Below are positions 46,360-57,349 of a stretch of 64,000 nucleotides of DNA, in pieces. Within the stretch, counting starts at the first letter, position 1; every line of letters begins with the position of its first letter. Below the pieces are notes generated by a model that saw nothing but the letters and a program-made list of their open reading frames with translations, ran no database searches and was not told the origin of the DNA. The position numbers were made by a program, and so were the translations under genes. The stretch comes from Acanthornis magna (taxonomy: Eukaryota; Chordata; Aves; Passeriformes; Acanthizidae), in contig JAWUZG010000177.1 in the NCBI GenBank assembly GCA_036785705.1, positions 496,001 through 560,000 on the forward strand, in the 5' to 3' direction.

Positions 46360-47277
46360 GCTCTGGGATCTGGAATGATGAGGGATTCATGTGTCCCCTG
46401 GCTCTGGGATCTGGAATGATGAGGGATTCGTGTGTCCCCTGGCTCTGGGACTGAGAATGATGAGGGAGCCATGTCTGGGATCAGGAATGATGAAGGATTT
46501 GTGTCTCCCCAGGCTCTGGGATCTGGAATGATGAGGGATTCGTGTCTGGGATCGGGAATGATGAGGGATTCCTGTCTCCCCTGGCTCTGGGGTCTGGAAT
46601 GATGAGGGATTTGTGTCTGCCCTGGCTCTGGGATGGATAAGGGATTTGTGTCTCCCCTGGCTCTGGGGTCTGGAATGATGAGGGAGCCATGTCTGGGATC
46701 AGGAATGACGAGGGATTCATGTCTGGGATCTGGAACGATGAGGGATTCCTGTCTCCCCTGGCTCTGGGATCTGCAATGATGAGGGATTCGTGTATGGGGT
46801 CTGGAATGATGAGGGATTTGTGTCTCCCCTGGCTCTGGGGTCTGGAATGATGAGGGATTTGTGTGTCCCCTGGCCCTGGGGTCTGCAATGAGGAGGGATT
46901 CGTGTCTGGGATCTGGAATAATGAGGGATTCGTGTCTCCCTGGCTCCGGGATCTGGAATGATGAGGGATTTGTGTCTCCCCTGGCTCTGGGATCTGGAGT
47001 GATGAGGGATTCGTGTGTCCCCTAGCTCTGGGACTGGGAATGATGAGGGATTCGTGTTTGGGATCTGGAATGATGAGGGATTCGTGTTTGGGATCTGGAA
47101 TGATGAGGGATTCGTGTTTGGGATCTGCAATGATGAGGGATTCGTGTTTGGGATCTGGAATGATGAGGGATTCGTGTTTGGGATCTGCAATGATGAGGGA
47201 CTCATGTTTGGGATCTGGAATGATGAGGGATTTGTGTTTGGGGTCTGCAATGATGAGGGATTCATGTGTCCCCTGGC
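46360..47277. repeat. 30/41-bp minisatellite, about 26 units
   Basis: The core GGAATGATGAGGGATTCGTG recurs throughout. The left part mixes a 41-bp unit that includes TCTCCCCTGGCTCTGGGATC with shorter units lacking CCCTGGCTC. The right part (about 47041-47260) is regular 30-bp units, TTTGGGATCTGGAATGATGA plus GGGATTCGTG, in which GGAATG and GCAATG alternate to give a 60-bp dimer. The 30-bp period keeps frames open on both strands (MRDSCLGSGM-type peptides), which are not genes. Confidence 0.95.
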
Positions 47278-49303
47278 TAAATATTCACCTCTGGAGACAG
47301 CCAAGAGAATGGGAAAATCAGAAAACCATTTGATAAAATGAAATAGCGAATGCTTTCCCAGTTTGTGAACTGGGCCACAAAATGACCTCTTCTGCTTTTT
47401 CACCAGCGAATGATTCCCTCAGGGATGGAGCGCAGGAGGTAAGAAAACCTTTCTGGGTCCACACAAGCTTTAAAAATAAGATTTGTGATGTGCCCTCAAG
47501 GAAAAGTCCCAAAAAGGAGCAAATCAAGGAAAGAAAAGTTTCAGTTGAGGCAGGACAGTCAAAGGACAAAGGACAAAACCCCAAACTCCAGCTTGAGGAT
47601 TTATCAAAACACTCTGGGAACTGCAACAGGAGGAAGGGCCCCTTGGGAATTTTCTTCTTTTCTGGTGGATTTTTTTCTGTCTTTTAAGATATTGATGGAT
47701 TTTCTTAAATGAAGATGCACCCCCTGCATGAGGAACGGGAGATACAATCCCGCTGCTATTTTCTTTGGGATGTCTGCAGTAAAATGATTTCTAATATTTC
47801 CAGAGGTACAAAAAAAAAAAAGCTGTGGAATGCCCAGAAATTCATAATTACTCTCGTAAGCAATTCAAAGATTGCCTTAGTATTAAAAAAACCTCTGGAT
47901 AAAAAGGAATAAAAACATCTAAGAGAATCAGTTAAATGGAGTAGGTTAATAATTTGTATTATCACTGAGGTTTAGACAGTCATAAACCCATAATGGCAAA
48001 GAAATTTAGATTTAAAAGGGAAATTATGTCTATAACCTTACCCATTTGCCTAAATATTAAATTTTTCAAAAATTCATGATCTGCTTATGAACAATATCAG
48101 ATCAGAATTGTATCAGCAGGAGAGGGAGGCTGAATCCTCATTTATTTTGGAACCATTCCCACTGCTGCTCACGGCTAATGGAGCACTCTGGAATTCCAGG
48201 GCGGGGCAGGGAATCAATAAAACTCATTCTCATCAAACCTGGCTCCACTCTGCCCTACTCCTTTCTCCCCAAAATATTGATCTGTTTATATCCCACAGGA
48301 AAATTTCTTTCGATTTTACACACATTTGGGACAGGTCTCCAACTTCACTTCAGCCTTAAGAGCCAAAGTTCAAGGGATCCTCCTTTCCAAAATTCCTTAA
48401 AAGCTTCCTGAAGAAGGAAAATTATGTCAAATAACCAAATTAAAAACACTCCTTACTTAATAGCTTTGAGTGATTATTGTTAGCACAACTTTTTCCTGCT
48501 TTAAATAAACTACAGAGCTTTTTTTGTTTGGGTTTTTTTTTTTCTTTTTAAGAATTCTGGACTCTGTTTTTCTATAGAAATATTAAAAATATAAAAATAA
48601 AAAAGCGAAGCACTCAGCATGCAACAAAACCCAACCATGAAAGCGCCACATGCCTGCAGAGAGATCTAAGGCAGGAACAAATTAACTTAATCGTATTATT
48701 TTAAGGGCCAGGACTGGAAAGAACTGCTGAACATTTGGGGTGAACCTGTGTCACTTTGATCTGCATTGTCACACAAAAAGCCACATGACATTTTCAGATG
48801 GAAACCATTCCTAATAAATGAAATCAATGCAGAGAACTCCACGGATTAAATGTATTTAGGAGAATCAGAAAGTGAAAAATAAATAAAAATTGGAATTTTC
48901 TACAGCTCTCTCCCGCCATCTCAGATCCTCATTTTTCCTAAATTTTGTCCTCAAATTCCTTTTGATCACTACATACATGAACACCACAGTGAAAGGAGGA
49001 ATTCATATAAAATATCAGCTGTACCTGATGTCATTCTGCCCCCGATTCCAATGCAACTGTGATTAAGAATTAAATCAATCCAGAAACAGAAGTAGGAACT
49101 TTTCTGTTCTAAAATTAAAAATCAGAGGGCAAGAGTTTCATTTTCCCACCTGTTAGTACAGCAGGGTGAACTTAAATCCATTCCTCTGCATTTCAGTCTC
49201 TATTTCCAGAAAGAAGAACTGACAGTGACAATCTTATAGAATATTTGGTAGGCACTGATACTGTGAATGCAAAGCTATCAAAGCTCCCTCTTATAAACAA
49301 TAC
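47278..49303. other. Unique intron
   Basis: Contains poly-A near 47810-47820 and a T-rich run near 48519-48548. No exon or mobile element recognised. Confidence 0.45.
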
Positions 49304-49304
49304 A

Positions 49305-49340
49305 TTAAAATTAAAATTAAAATTAAAATTAAAATTAAAA
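49305..49340. repeat. (TTAAAA)6 microsatellite
   Basis: Six perfect hexamer copies. Confidence 0.97.
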
Positions 49341-49489
49341 CCTGGTGATAATACAGTGTCAGGGTACCTCTGAGTTGGTGTCTTCAGAATCTTTTTTAAT
49401 AATTTTCTGTGCTCCAGGAGGTATCTTAGTGATGATCATGTGAAGATCTCCATCAAAAGCCAACCAAAAATCATTAATTCAAAATACAG

Positions 49490-49710
49490 TTAGTTTTGGG
49501 GGGAGTTATCTGCATTTTGGAGTTGGTTTTTTTGGGGGGGGAGGGTTTGGTTGTTTTGGGGGGTTTTTTTGGTTTGGTTTTTTTTTCTTTGTTTAGTTGG
49601 TTGGTTTGGTTTTGGGAGGTTTTTTGTTTGGTTAGTTTGAGTTTTGGGGGTTTGTTTTGGTTTTTTGGGTTTTGTTTTGTTTTATTTGGGGGGAGTTATT
49701 TTATCTTTAC
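49490..49710. repeat. G/T-only low-complexity tract
   Basis: Almost entirely G and T on the plus strand for about 220 bp, with many runs of three or more G (GGGGGG, GGGGGGGG) separated by T runs. It has G-quadruplex potential on the plus strand, which is the template strand for CHCHD3. The hydrophobic 85-aa open frame here is a composition effect. Confidence 0.9.
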
Positions 49711-49771
49711 TGGTTGGTTTTTTCCTCGGAACAAAGCCTTTTTCACTGTTTGAATCTTCTCAGAAGTTCCC

Positions 49772-49856
49772 ACGACTGAGAGTGCTCAAGGCCGGGCTGC
49801 ACCGGATGATCCCAAAGCTTCCTCCCAACCCAAACCATCCTGAGATTCCATGGCTG
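49772..49856 (+). mobile_element. CR1 LINE fragment, 3' end
   Basis: GTGCTCAAGGCCGGGCTGCA, CTTCCTCCCAACCCAAACCA and TCCTGAGATTCCATGG. Plus orientation, short. Confidence 0.85.
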
Positions 49857-50097
49857 TGAAAAACAGATTTTTAGGAACAAAAACCTGCTTTACCAGAGGG
49901 GTTGGAACTGAATGATCTCCAGACATCCCATCCAAGCCCAGCTATTGTGGAATTCCACAAAGATATTTTTGTTTTCCTTTCAGAATAACTGTTCCCCATT
50001 TTGAGTGGGCAGTGCCAGCACTCAGAGCTCATCCTGGAGGTGTCACGACTGCTCTGCACAGGCTCCTCCTTCAATATTCAATCAGCACAGCTCTGGG

Positions 50098-50268
50098 GAG
50101 AGGAAAAATTCCCTCCTGGAAAGGATTGACCAGGGCAGGGGTGGAGCCCCCATCCCTGGAGGGGTTTCAAGCCATGGGATGTGGCACTTGGGGACATGGT
50201 CTTGACAGTGCTGGGAATGGATGGATTCAATCTTGGAGGGCTTTCCAACCAAAATGATTCTGCAAATG
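50098..50268 (+). mobile_element. CR1 LINE fragment, 3' end
   Basis: CATCCCTGGAGGGGTTTCAA, GATGTGGCACTTGGGGACAT and TTGGAGGGCTTTCCAACCAA. Same subfamily as the copy at 2436. Plus orientation. Confidence 0.83.
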
Positions 50269-50487
50269 ATAATTTCATTCTCAACATCTGCAGGGATATA
50301 TAAAAAGAGACCTTTTTAAATGATGCTGCAGAGTTTTTGCAGAGCTCTGGTCCCATCGCAGAGCTGAGCACAGACCTCGAGCTGTGCTCAACACTCTGAA
50401 CCTCAACTTCACAGCTTAATGACTAAGGAGCAAAAGAATGAGCAATTTGGGGTTGTCTGGTTCAGCAGCCATCCCTGGAAAAGTATC

Positions 50488-51193
50488 TGTCCTAGGTTAC
50501 ATGGAAGGTGTAACCAAAAGTCTGTATTCTATTCCCATCTCCAGAAGCTGTTAAAACAGGTGGGGCAGTGTTCTTTGTGTTCAGCATGACCCAGCCCTGC
50601 TAACACCATCGGGGCTATCTCTGCTCATGGCCATCAATGTCCCCAGCAGTGACCCAGCCCTGCTAACACCATCGGGGCTATCTCTGCTCATGGCCATCGA
50701 GGGCTCCAGGAGTGACTCCTAAGATTCCATCAGCCATTGGGAGATGCCCTGCCCAGAGGGGAGGAGCTGAACATTCCTACCTGCACATAAACTGAGACCC
50801 TGCAACACCAATCTTTCCCATTGATTCCCAGAGGAGAGGAGCTCCAGAGCCACCACTGGACCTCCAGAGACCGACGAGACCTTTCCACAAGATCACCACT
50901 TCAACAAGAGCACATCCATCACTCCAACGGGACTGCAGCACCATTGAACTGCACTGCAGCACCACCCTGACAGGGTGCAGGTTGGATTCTGACTTTGTCT
51001 ATCTAAACTGTTGTTTCTGTATTATTGCCTTGCTCTAAGTATTAGGAAAGAACTGTTATTCCTTTTCCCATATCTGTGCCTGACAGCCCTTGATTCCAAA
51101 GTTATAATAATTCGGGGGGAAGGGGTCACATTATCCATTCTAAGGAAGGCTCCCACCTTCCTTAGCAAGACACCTGTCTTTCAAACCGAGACA
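50488..51193 (+). mobile_element. Solo LTR, second copy of the 63-bp-repeat family, 5-bp target duplication
   Basis: This 706-bp element begins TGTCCTAGG and ends CAAACCGAGACA. GTATC flanks it at 50483-50487 and 51194-51198. It aligns along its length with 15690-16653 but holds two 63-bp units instead of six (four units equal 252 of the 258-bp length difference). Its target duplication differs from that of the other copy, so the two are independent insertions. No retroviral genes are present. Confidence 0.9.
50588..50713. repeat. 63-bp minisatellite inside the LTR, two copies
   Basis: Units start GACCCAGCCCTGCTAACACC at 50588 and 50651, followed by GACTCCTAAG at 50714. Confidence 0.95.
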
Positions 51194-51198
51194 GTATC

Positions 51199-52510
51199 CC
51201 ACTCCAAAAATGAGTCCCTGGGAGCAGGGACGAGACTGAAGCACTTCCAGCAGCAGCTTCTTCTACATCCCCACCAAGGCAGTGTCAGCACTCGAGCCTA
51301 GGCCTACAAATACAAACCCGACCTCACGAGAGTAACAAGAAATAACCAAAAAACCAAACACCACCAGAAACAACCTGCACTCAGCGCTGCTGAAAATTGG
51401 TGTCTTCAGGAGCAGCTCAAGAATTTTTATTTTATAAATCCATCAGATTTGATTTAAGGTATCTTTGGGAGTTTGAGTCTTTGGCTGGAACTCTGCGCTG
51501 CCCAGTTTGGGAATTCTGCAGCAGAAAACATCACAAATGAGCTCAAACTTGCAAGGAGAAGTTAAAAAATCAGTTCAACTAAAACACATTTAGTCAACAA
51601 GCTGTATTTGACCACAGAACACCAGAATTTGGCTCAAAATTATCATTTTGGTACCTTCCTCATGTATGTTCTCCCTTTAGCTCCACTACCAAAAAAATCA
51701 CCTTTATAGGCCAAGCCCAACACATCCAGAACTCGGCAATTTCTCTCTTTTCATTCCAATGGTGTTAAATTATTATTTTTGATGAGGACAACTGTTGCAG
51801 GGATTACACCCAAATGATGAGGGAAGGTCATGTAAAAGGAAATTAAAGGCAGGAACAATGATTACGGACGGAAGGCTCGGTTTGATGAAGCTCATTCTCC
51901 TTATCTGAGGCACCATCAGCGCTCACCACTTCATAGTTACAGTGTGGTTTCCTCCAAATAATTCTTATTATTAACTGCAGCCCTTCATATTAACTTTGCT
52001 GAGGTAAAAAACAAACTGATCAAGACGCGAGCATGTTTTAAAATTAAAGTGCCATTACAGGTCATGCTGAAAAATAACATCACAGCAGAAATTCCGTGTA
52101 CTAAAAGATCTTTCTCAAGCATTGACTCAAAGAGCCTGAAAAAAATTGCCATTTCAGGTAATTCTGTATGTTTTTAAGGACTGGATGAGAAGCATTAAGA
52201 TAAAGAAATCCTCCAGACACACAAAATGCATCTGCATCCCTGCAGGTGGAGAGTTCTTCATGGGCACATTAAAAAATAAACCAAAAATACACATTATTGT
52301 CATGTATAAGTCATGTTCGTCCTGGTTTTGTTACACTCCACTTGAATTTCCAAAGGAAAAAATATTTTAAACAAGAAAGAATTGCTAAAGTATCTCCATT
52401 TGTAAATATGTAACTCAATATTGGTTGCCTTTTGCTTATTTTCACACCCTCCAGCTTAAAAATAATTTCCCCTTAAGCAGAAAAATAAATAAAAAATGAC
52501 TACTAGGGAA

Positions 52511-52547
<37 letters not shown>

Positions 52548-53552
52548 TCTATTTGCTTTCTGATCTATTTTTCTCTCAAAGCCTGTCAGTTTATTGCCCC
52601 TCAAACCCTTCTCTGACTGAAGATATTAATGAAGAATTCTGGAAATTAAAGCTGGAACATCGCTGCACTGCAGGGAATTGCCACATGGGGGATCCCAAAG
52701 TGAATGGACTCAAAGGAAGTCGTGGGGAGAAAGCCATGACATGGAAAAGGTGGAAAATTCAGGTTTTCCTTTTAAAGAAGGACAAGTCCAAGCAGATGTA
52801 TGTAAACAGATCAATGGATTGTTCACTAAGCAGCTTCAGAAAAATATGCTCTTTTTTCCCCTCCTCTGAAGCCAGGCCTATACTGGTAAATCGCTTCTAG
52901 CAGTATAAAATGATAAAAATTCCATAATTTTATTTATTTTCATATTTGAATCTTTTCTGTTTTGCAGAGATGTCAACTCAAAAATGAATTATCCATCTGT
53001 AAATGCATCCCCACACAGAAATGGATGCAGGGGCATTAGCACAGGTGTCAAACCTCTATCTCAATATTTTCAATATTATTTCAAGAATTCACACTTATTC
53101 ACACCTAGGATTAAGTCTGAGGTCTAAACCAAACTACATTCCATTCCTTGACTAAATTAAATTTTGTTTCACTTCACTGCTACGGATGTGGGGGTGGGGA
53201 GGAGGAAGAGGTTTTTGCTGGAACTGAGATTGGTACAATTAATTTGGGTGCTGATTTGTAATTTTGTATTCCCAATACCTTTACCATCCCTTAGACTTCA
53301 GCAGTGCCCAGCACGCAGGTGGCAGCTGCTCTCAAAGAGAAAAATGCATGAAGAAGCCATGCTCAAAACCATTTACTGTTGAAGGGAAGTGATAGAAAAC
53401 ATGGATAAAAATCCCATTTTTTTCATCTTTATATGTCAGTGCCTGTTTATTTTACTGTGTTACCAATTTGGAATGAGATACTTGACAAAAATGCACTACT
53501 CTCAGTGTGATTTTTAAGATTATTTTAGATCAAAGTCTCAGAATAATTCAAT
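51199..53552. other. Unique intron with one microsatellite
   Basis: AT-rich. The (TAA)n tract at 52512-52546 is the only clear repeat. The 134-aa open frame at 52496 begins in that tract (Asn run) and has no recognisable domain. Confidence 0.45.
52512..52546. repeat. (TAA)n microsatellite, about 11 copies
   Basis: Perfect trinucleotide run ending AATAAATTC. Confidence 0.96.
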
Positions 53553-54249
53553 TACAGAATCATTGAATCATTTAGGTTGGAAAAGCCTTCTAAGATCGAG
53601 TCCAGCATGTGTTGAATGCTGTGTCCCCCAGCACTGCCAGGGCCACCACTGACCATGTCCCCAAGTGCCACATCCACAGGGCTTTAAATCCCTGCAGGGA
53701 TGGGCACTCCAAAATTGCCCTGGGCAGCACCTTCCAGTGCTTTACAGTCCTTTCCATGGAGAATATTCCCTAAAATCCACCCTGCCCCTCCCCTGGCCCA
53801 GCCTGAGGCCATTCCCTCTCCTCCTGTCCCTGCTCCCTGGGAGCACAGCCTGACCCCCCCGGCTGTCCCCTCCTGTCAGGAGCTGTGCAGAGCCACAAGC
53901 TCCCCCTGATCCCCTTTGCTCCAGGCTGAGCCCTTTCCCAGCTCCCTCAGGAATTCTCCAGACCCTTCCCAGCTCTGTCCCTGCCCTGGACACCTCCAGC
54001 CCCTCCATGTCCCTCCAGATCTGGGCACAGCACTCAAGGTGATCCCTCAGCAGTGCCCAGCCCAGGGACAGTCACAGTCACCTCCTGACCCTGCTGGAAC
54101 CCAGGTGCCATCGCCTCCTGCCCACCTGGGCACACCTGGGGATGTCCAGCCGCTGTCACCAGCACCCCCAGGGCCTCCCCAGCTTCCAGCCCCTCTGCCC
54201 CAGCCTGGAACATCCCATGGGTGGTGAGCCTCAAGTGCAGGAGGAGGAG
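53553..54249 (-). mobile_element. CR1 LINE fragment, about 700 bp
   Basis: Starts at a 3' end, ACAGAATCATTGAATCATTT then AGGTTGGAAAAGCC. It continues through CCCCAAGTGCCACATCCACA, AAATCCACCCTGCCCCTCCC and GGAGCTGTGCAGAGCCACAA into further 5' sequence (ATCTGGGCACAGCACTCAAG, CCTGCCCACCTGGGCACACC). Minus orientation. Same subfamily as the blocks at 18560 and 23464 but without the linker. Confidence 0.85.
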
Positions 54250-54735
54250 TGAGAAAGGGTTGGTCAATAGGTAACTCAACTATTGAGAGACAGAATATGT
54301 GAATTCTAAACCTAGAAAAACAGGATTGCCTTGATCTTGTCAAGACAAGAGGGACAAGAATCTGTTGGAGGCCAGCACAGAAACCCTGAATCACCCACCA
54401 AGGACTACCCATGCTCCAGAGAGAAAGGGGAAAAGTGCACTGTGATGAAGACTACAGATCTTCATCACGAGCAGACCCCAAAGACCACCAGGACACACAG
54501 CGCATGCGTGGCACACAGCTAATGATATTAATGATTGCTGAGAAATGATTTGCATAACCACTCCCATCCCAGGGAATGTGATGAATATTCATGAGTGTCA
54601 CCATAATATTGTGTGTTGGCAGTGCCGGGTGTGTGTGTTTGGAGGAGTGAATCCCCACAGGCGGCGCCGAATAAAGCAAATCCCCACTGCTCTGACTGTG
54701 CCTCTGGAGGGGCTCTGGGCCCTTGGGGCCAGTCA
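54250..54735 (+). mobile_element. Probable solo LTR, 4-bp flanking repeat
   Basis: This 486-bp segment begins TGAGAAAGGG and ends GGGGCCAGTCA. GGAG lies on each side (54246-54249 and 54736-54739). GGCGCCGAATAAAGCAAATC near 54670 looks like a poly(A) signal in plus orientation. It interrupts GC-rich sequence next to a CR1. The left flank is itself GGAGGAGGAG, so the 4-bp match is weaker evidence than at the other LTRs, and no second copy is present in the window. Confidence 0.5.
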
Positions 54736-54739
54736 GGAG

Positions 54740-55933
54740 CAGCTCCAGATCCCATTCCATTCCCTCTCCCCTGCTGCCCCAAGCATTTCAGCTCCAAGGC
54801 AAGAATTTCGTGGCTGCACAGATCAGTAGCTGTGTGTTTGCACACAATAAATGTTGGCTGCTGACCCAGATGAGATCTAACAAAAAAGCACAACTCCCCA
54901 GAGCAGCATTATGGTGAAAAGCCACAGGCACATAATTCCCACTTTAGATACAGTTCAGTCCTTGCCCAGGAGTCACCAAAGCTCCACACAAAGCTGCAGA
55001 CCACAATGGATGTTAATTCCCATCCTCTGCTCCAAAAGCAATCCGAGCCTTCCCTAAACTCATGCTGCTGATTAATTTTAGGCTGAGCTTATCCTGGTTT
55101 TCCGCTTTCTGCTCTAACACTCAGTCGTCGTGGTACACTGAATTTCAACAATACAAGGACTGTATTTTTCTCATTTAACAGCAAAATTTCACATAGATCG
55201 TCCCACCATAAATTGCTACTGTGTTCTACCCCAGGAAAAAAAAATAAATTTCTCTGAATAGTGTGAGATAATGTACTTAATTATATATTTAACTTGCAAA
55301 AGTCCTTTGAGAGCCCCGGAGATAGAATTCATTCTATGGAAGCTCTCTTTATTAATAAAAGTACTTATACCAATTACTTTGAACTTCTATAGACAGTGCC
55401 TCATTTCAAACTATTTTAATCAATCCTCACAAAATCTCTTGGCAACGGCCTGCAGAAGTACACAGAGGCAAGGGAGCCGTGGTGCTTCAGTGGAGCTACC
55501 AATTCTTTATGTTTATTATTCATCCTTACTATGCTTTTTAATTAATCACACAAAATAAAACCAATGTGGTTTTCCAGCCTCCAAGTTCTCCTTTATTAAA
55601 AAAGTGATTACATCCAGTAATCTGGAGTTAATATTAGAAAGGCTTATAGAATTTTCCAGTCTGGACTACTCACAAAGTAACTAATCATTGCAGGAGATTT
55701 AAATTAATTTGGGTCAAATGAGATTCAACATCATCTTCCAGGTGCAGCTGCTCCCTCTGCAAAGGTTACCGAAGCCTCTGACTTGGTTCTGGGGCTGTTC
55801 ATGTGAATCCGGCGGGGAGGGAATTGGATTAGCTCCGACCATTCATCGCAGCTTTTCCAGTAAGGGATAATGCCAAAGCAAACCAGGGAAGGGTTGGAGT
55901 GAATGGCTGCTGGGCCACTCAGTGAGGGACACT
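54740..55933. other. Intronic sequence without recognised features
   Basis: GC-rich to about 54800, possibly residual CR1, then AT-rich unique sequence. Confidence 0.4.
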
Positions 55934-56376
55934 TGATGCCTTCAAGTACTTGTAGTTTTTTACTCTTCATGTATCTGTAACTTGCTGTAGTTTTGTGCTT
56001 CTTACAAAGTGCTGAAATCCTCTGTTCCAGCACCTTTGGCCAAACAAGGCTCTCTGAACACAGATCCAAGGACATATTCATTGCCTTGGGGCCCAAAAAT
56101 ATGTAAGCAACTGTGAGCTGGGGGAGCAGGCCTGGGGTGGTGAACATCATCACCTGAGGGTGATTGGAGAATTAAGGGCCAATGTGCTAATGGCACAGAA
56201 CTTATAAAAGGTGAAGGGCTCGTGACCCAGCGTCCATTTTGGGTGTAGTCCCCGACGGGGCTTTGCTTGCCTGAATGTACCTTTGGGGCTTCTGTAGGCC
56301 TTGAATAAATTGTCTGCTTTTTATACGCCTAATTTGTCTTGACCTCTGTTTCAGGTAGCCTGTCTTTTAGGCAACA
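55934..56376 (+). mobile_element. Solo LTR (ERV1-like), second copy, 4-bp target duplication
   Basis: This 443-bp element begins TGATGCC and ends GGCAACA, flanked by CACT at 55930-55933 and 56377-56380. It aligns along its length with 21944-22389, including the GCCTTGAATAAATTGTC poly(A) region. The different target duplication shows an independent insertion. No internal genes are present. Confidence 0.85.
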
Positions 56377-56565
56377 CACTGAGCTCCAGCAGGGGCAGGA
56401 GGAGCTGCTGAAGACCTTCCTTTGCTCCACAGATATTCCTGCAAGAGCCCTGAGTCTGTCCGGACAGCAATGACAGCGCTGAGCCATCCATGAACTGCTC
56501 ATTGCAGCCTCTGCCCTCGGATGTTCTGCCTGCCAATAATCCTGAAATTATGGGCAATGGGATAT

Positions 56566-56952
56566 GATTTCCTCTGGAGCCAGGCTGGGAGAGCTGGGAA
56601 TGTTCCCTGGAGAAGGGAAGGACACAGGGAGAGCTGCGAGCCCCTGGCAGGGCCTGAAGGGCTCCAGGAGAGCTGCAGAGGGACTGGGGACAAGGGCTGC
56701 AGGGACAGCACCCAGGGAATGGCTTCAGAATGGAAAAAGGGCGATTTGGGTGGGATCTTGGGAAGGAATTCCTGGCTGGGCTGGAATTGCCAGAGCAGCT
56801 GTGGCTGCCCCTGGATCCCTGGAAATGTCCTTGGATGGGGTTTGGAGCAGCCCGGGACAGTGGCAGGTGTCTCTGCCTACAGCAGGAAGGTGGAATGCGA
56901 CGAGCTTTAAAAATCCCTCCCAACCCCAACCATTCTGTGATTCCGTGATTTA
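56566..56952 (+). mobile_element. CR1 LINE fragment with intact 3' end
   Basis: GAGCCAGGCTGGGAGAGCTG, GAGCTGCGAGCCCCTGGCAG, CTGGCTGGGCTGGAATTGCC and terminal CCCTCCCAACCCCAACCATT followed by CTGTGATTCCGTGATT. Plus orientation. Confidence 0.92.
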
Positions 56953-57349
56953 TATTTTATGGAATCATTAATACATTTTACACAAGAAATGACAAATGTC
57001 TTAAAAGCACGAAGCCATCTCTTCAACAGAAGTTTCATTTCATTGCTTATCGTAAAACCCAAAACGAGCTTTGCTTTACGAGCACCCATTTTATCTCCTA
57101 CTGAGCTCAAGTGATCTCGGCCCAGCCACACTCTGACTTGTTTATTCCATCTCTGAGCCAAACCCAGCCTGAGGACAGCGTGCAGTGCCAGATTCTCTGC
57201 AGCTCACAGCTCGTGTGTCCATCCTCAGGAAAATGGGATTGCTCAGGCTGAGCTCGGCTGGATTCAGTGAAATCACCAGCAACTGCTCAGGCACTAATTA
57301 AACCAGAAAGGCCAGAGCTGAAAGCTCCATCCTTTGGAAAGCAATCACC
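56953..57349. other. Intronic sequence without recognised features
   Basis: Unique sequence between a CR1 tail and the start of the 38-bp array. Confidence 0.45.

Noticed and set aside
46717..47403. 228-aa minus-strand frame rich in NPSSFQIPNT repeats
   Set aside because: Product of the 30-bp minisatellite (10 codons per unit). The overlapping plus frames are equally open.
49371..49460. Minus-strand open stretch reading LHMIITKIPPGAQKIIKKD, bounded by AG and GT and lying in the CHCHD3 upstream intron
   Set aside because: It matches no CHCHD3 segment I know. The AG available would force a phase incompatible with the phase-0 start of the next exon, the donor GTACCC is weak, and a stop follows at once. 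Treated as chance.
49496..49753. Hydrophobic 85-aa open frame resembling a membrane protein
   Set aside because: It arises from the G/T-only tract, which can encode only a few residues (G, V, F, L, W, C). No start context or homologue.
15690..51193. The two 63-bp-repeat LTRs as the 5' and 3' ends of one provirus
   Set aside because: Each has its own target-site duplication and the DNA between them includes unrelated intron and the CHCHD3 84-bp exon.
52496..52900. 134-aa open frame beginning with an Asn run
   Set aside because: The run is the (TAA)n microsatellite. The remainder shows no domain, splice sites or codon bias.
15690..56376. Collinear series 34-35 kb apart: LTR at 15.7/50.5 kb, CR1 at 18.6/53.6 kb, LTR at 21.9/55.9 kb, all in matching orientation, suggesting a large segmental duplication
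   Set aside because: Each LTR pair has different target duplications (CCTGG/GTATC; AAGT/CACT), and the DNA between and beside them is unrelated, so these are independent insertions with coincidental spacing.
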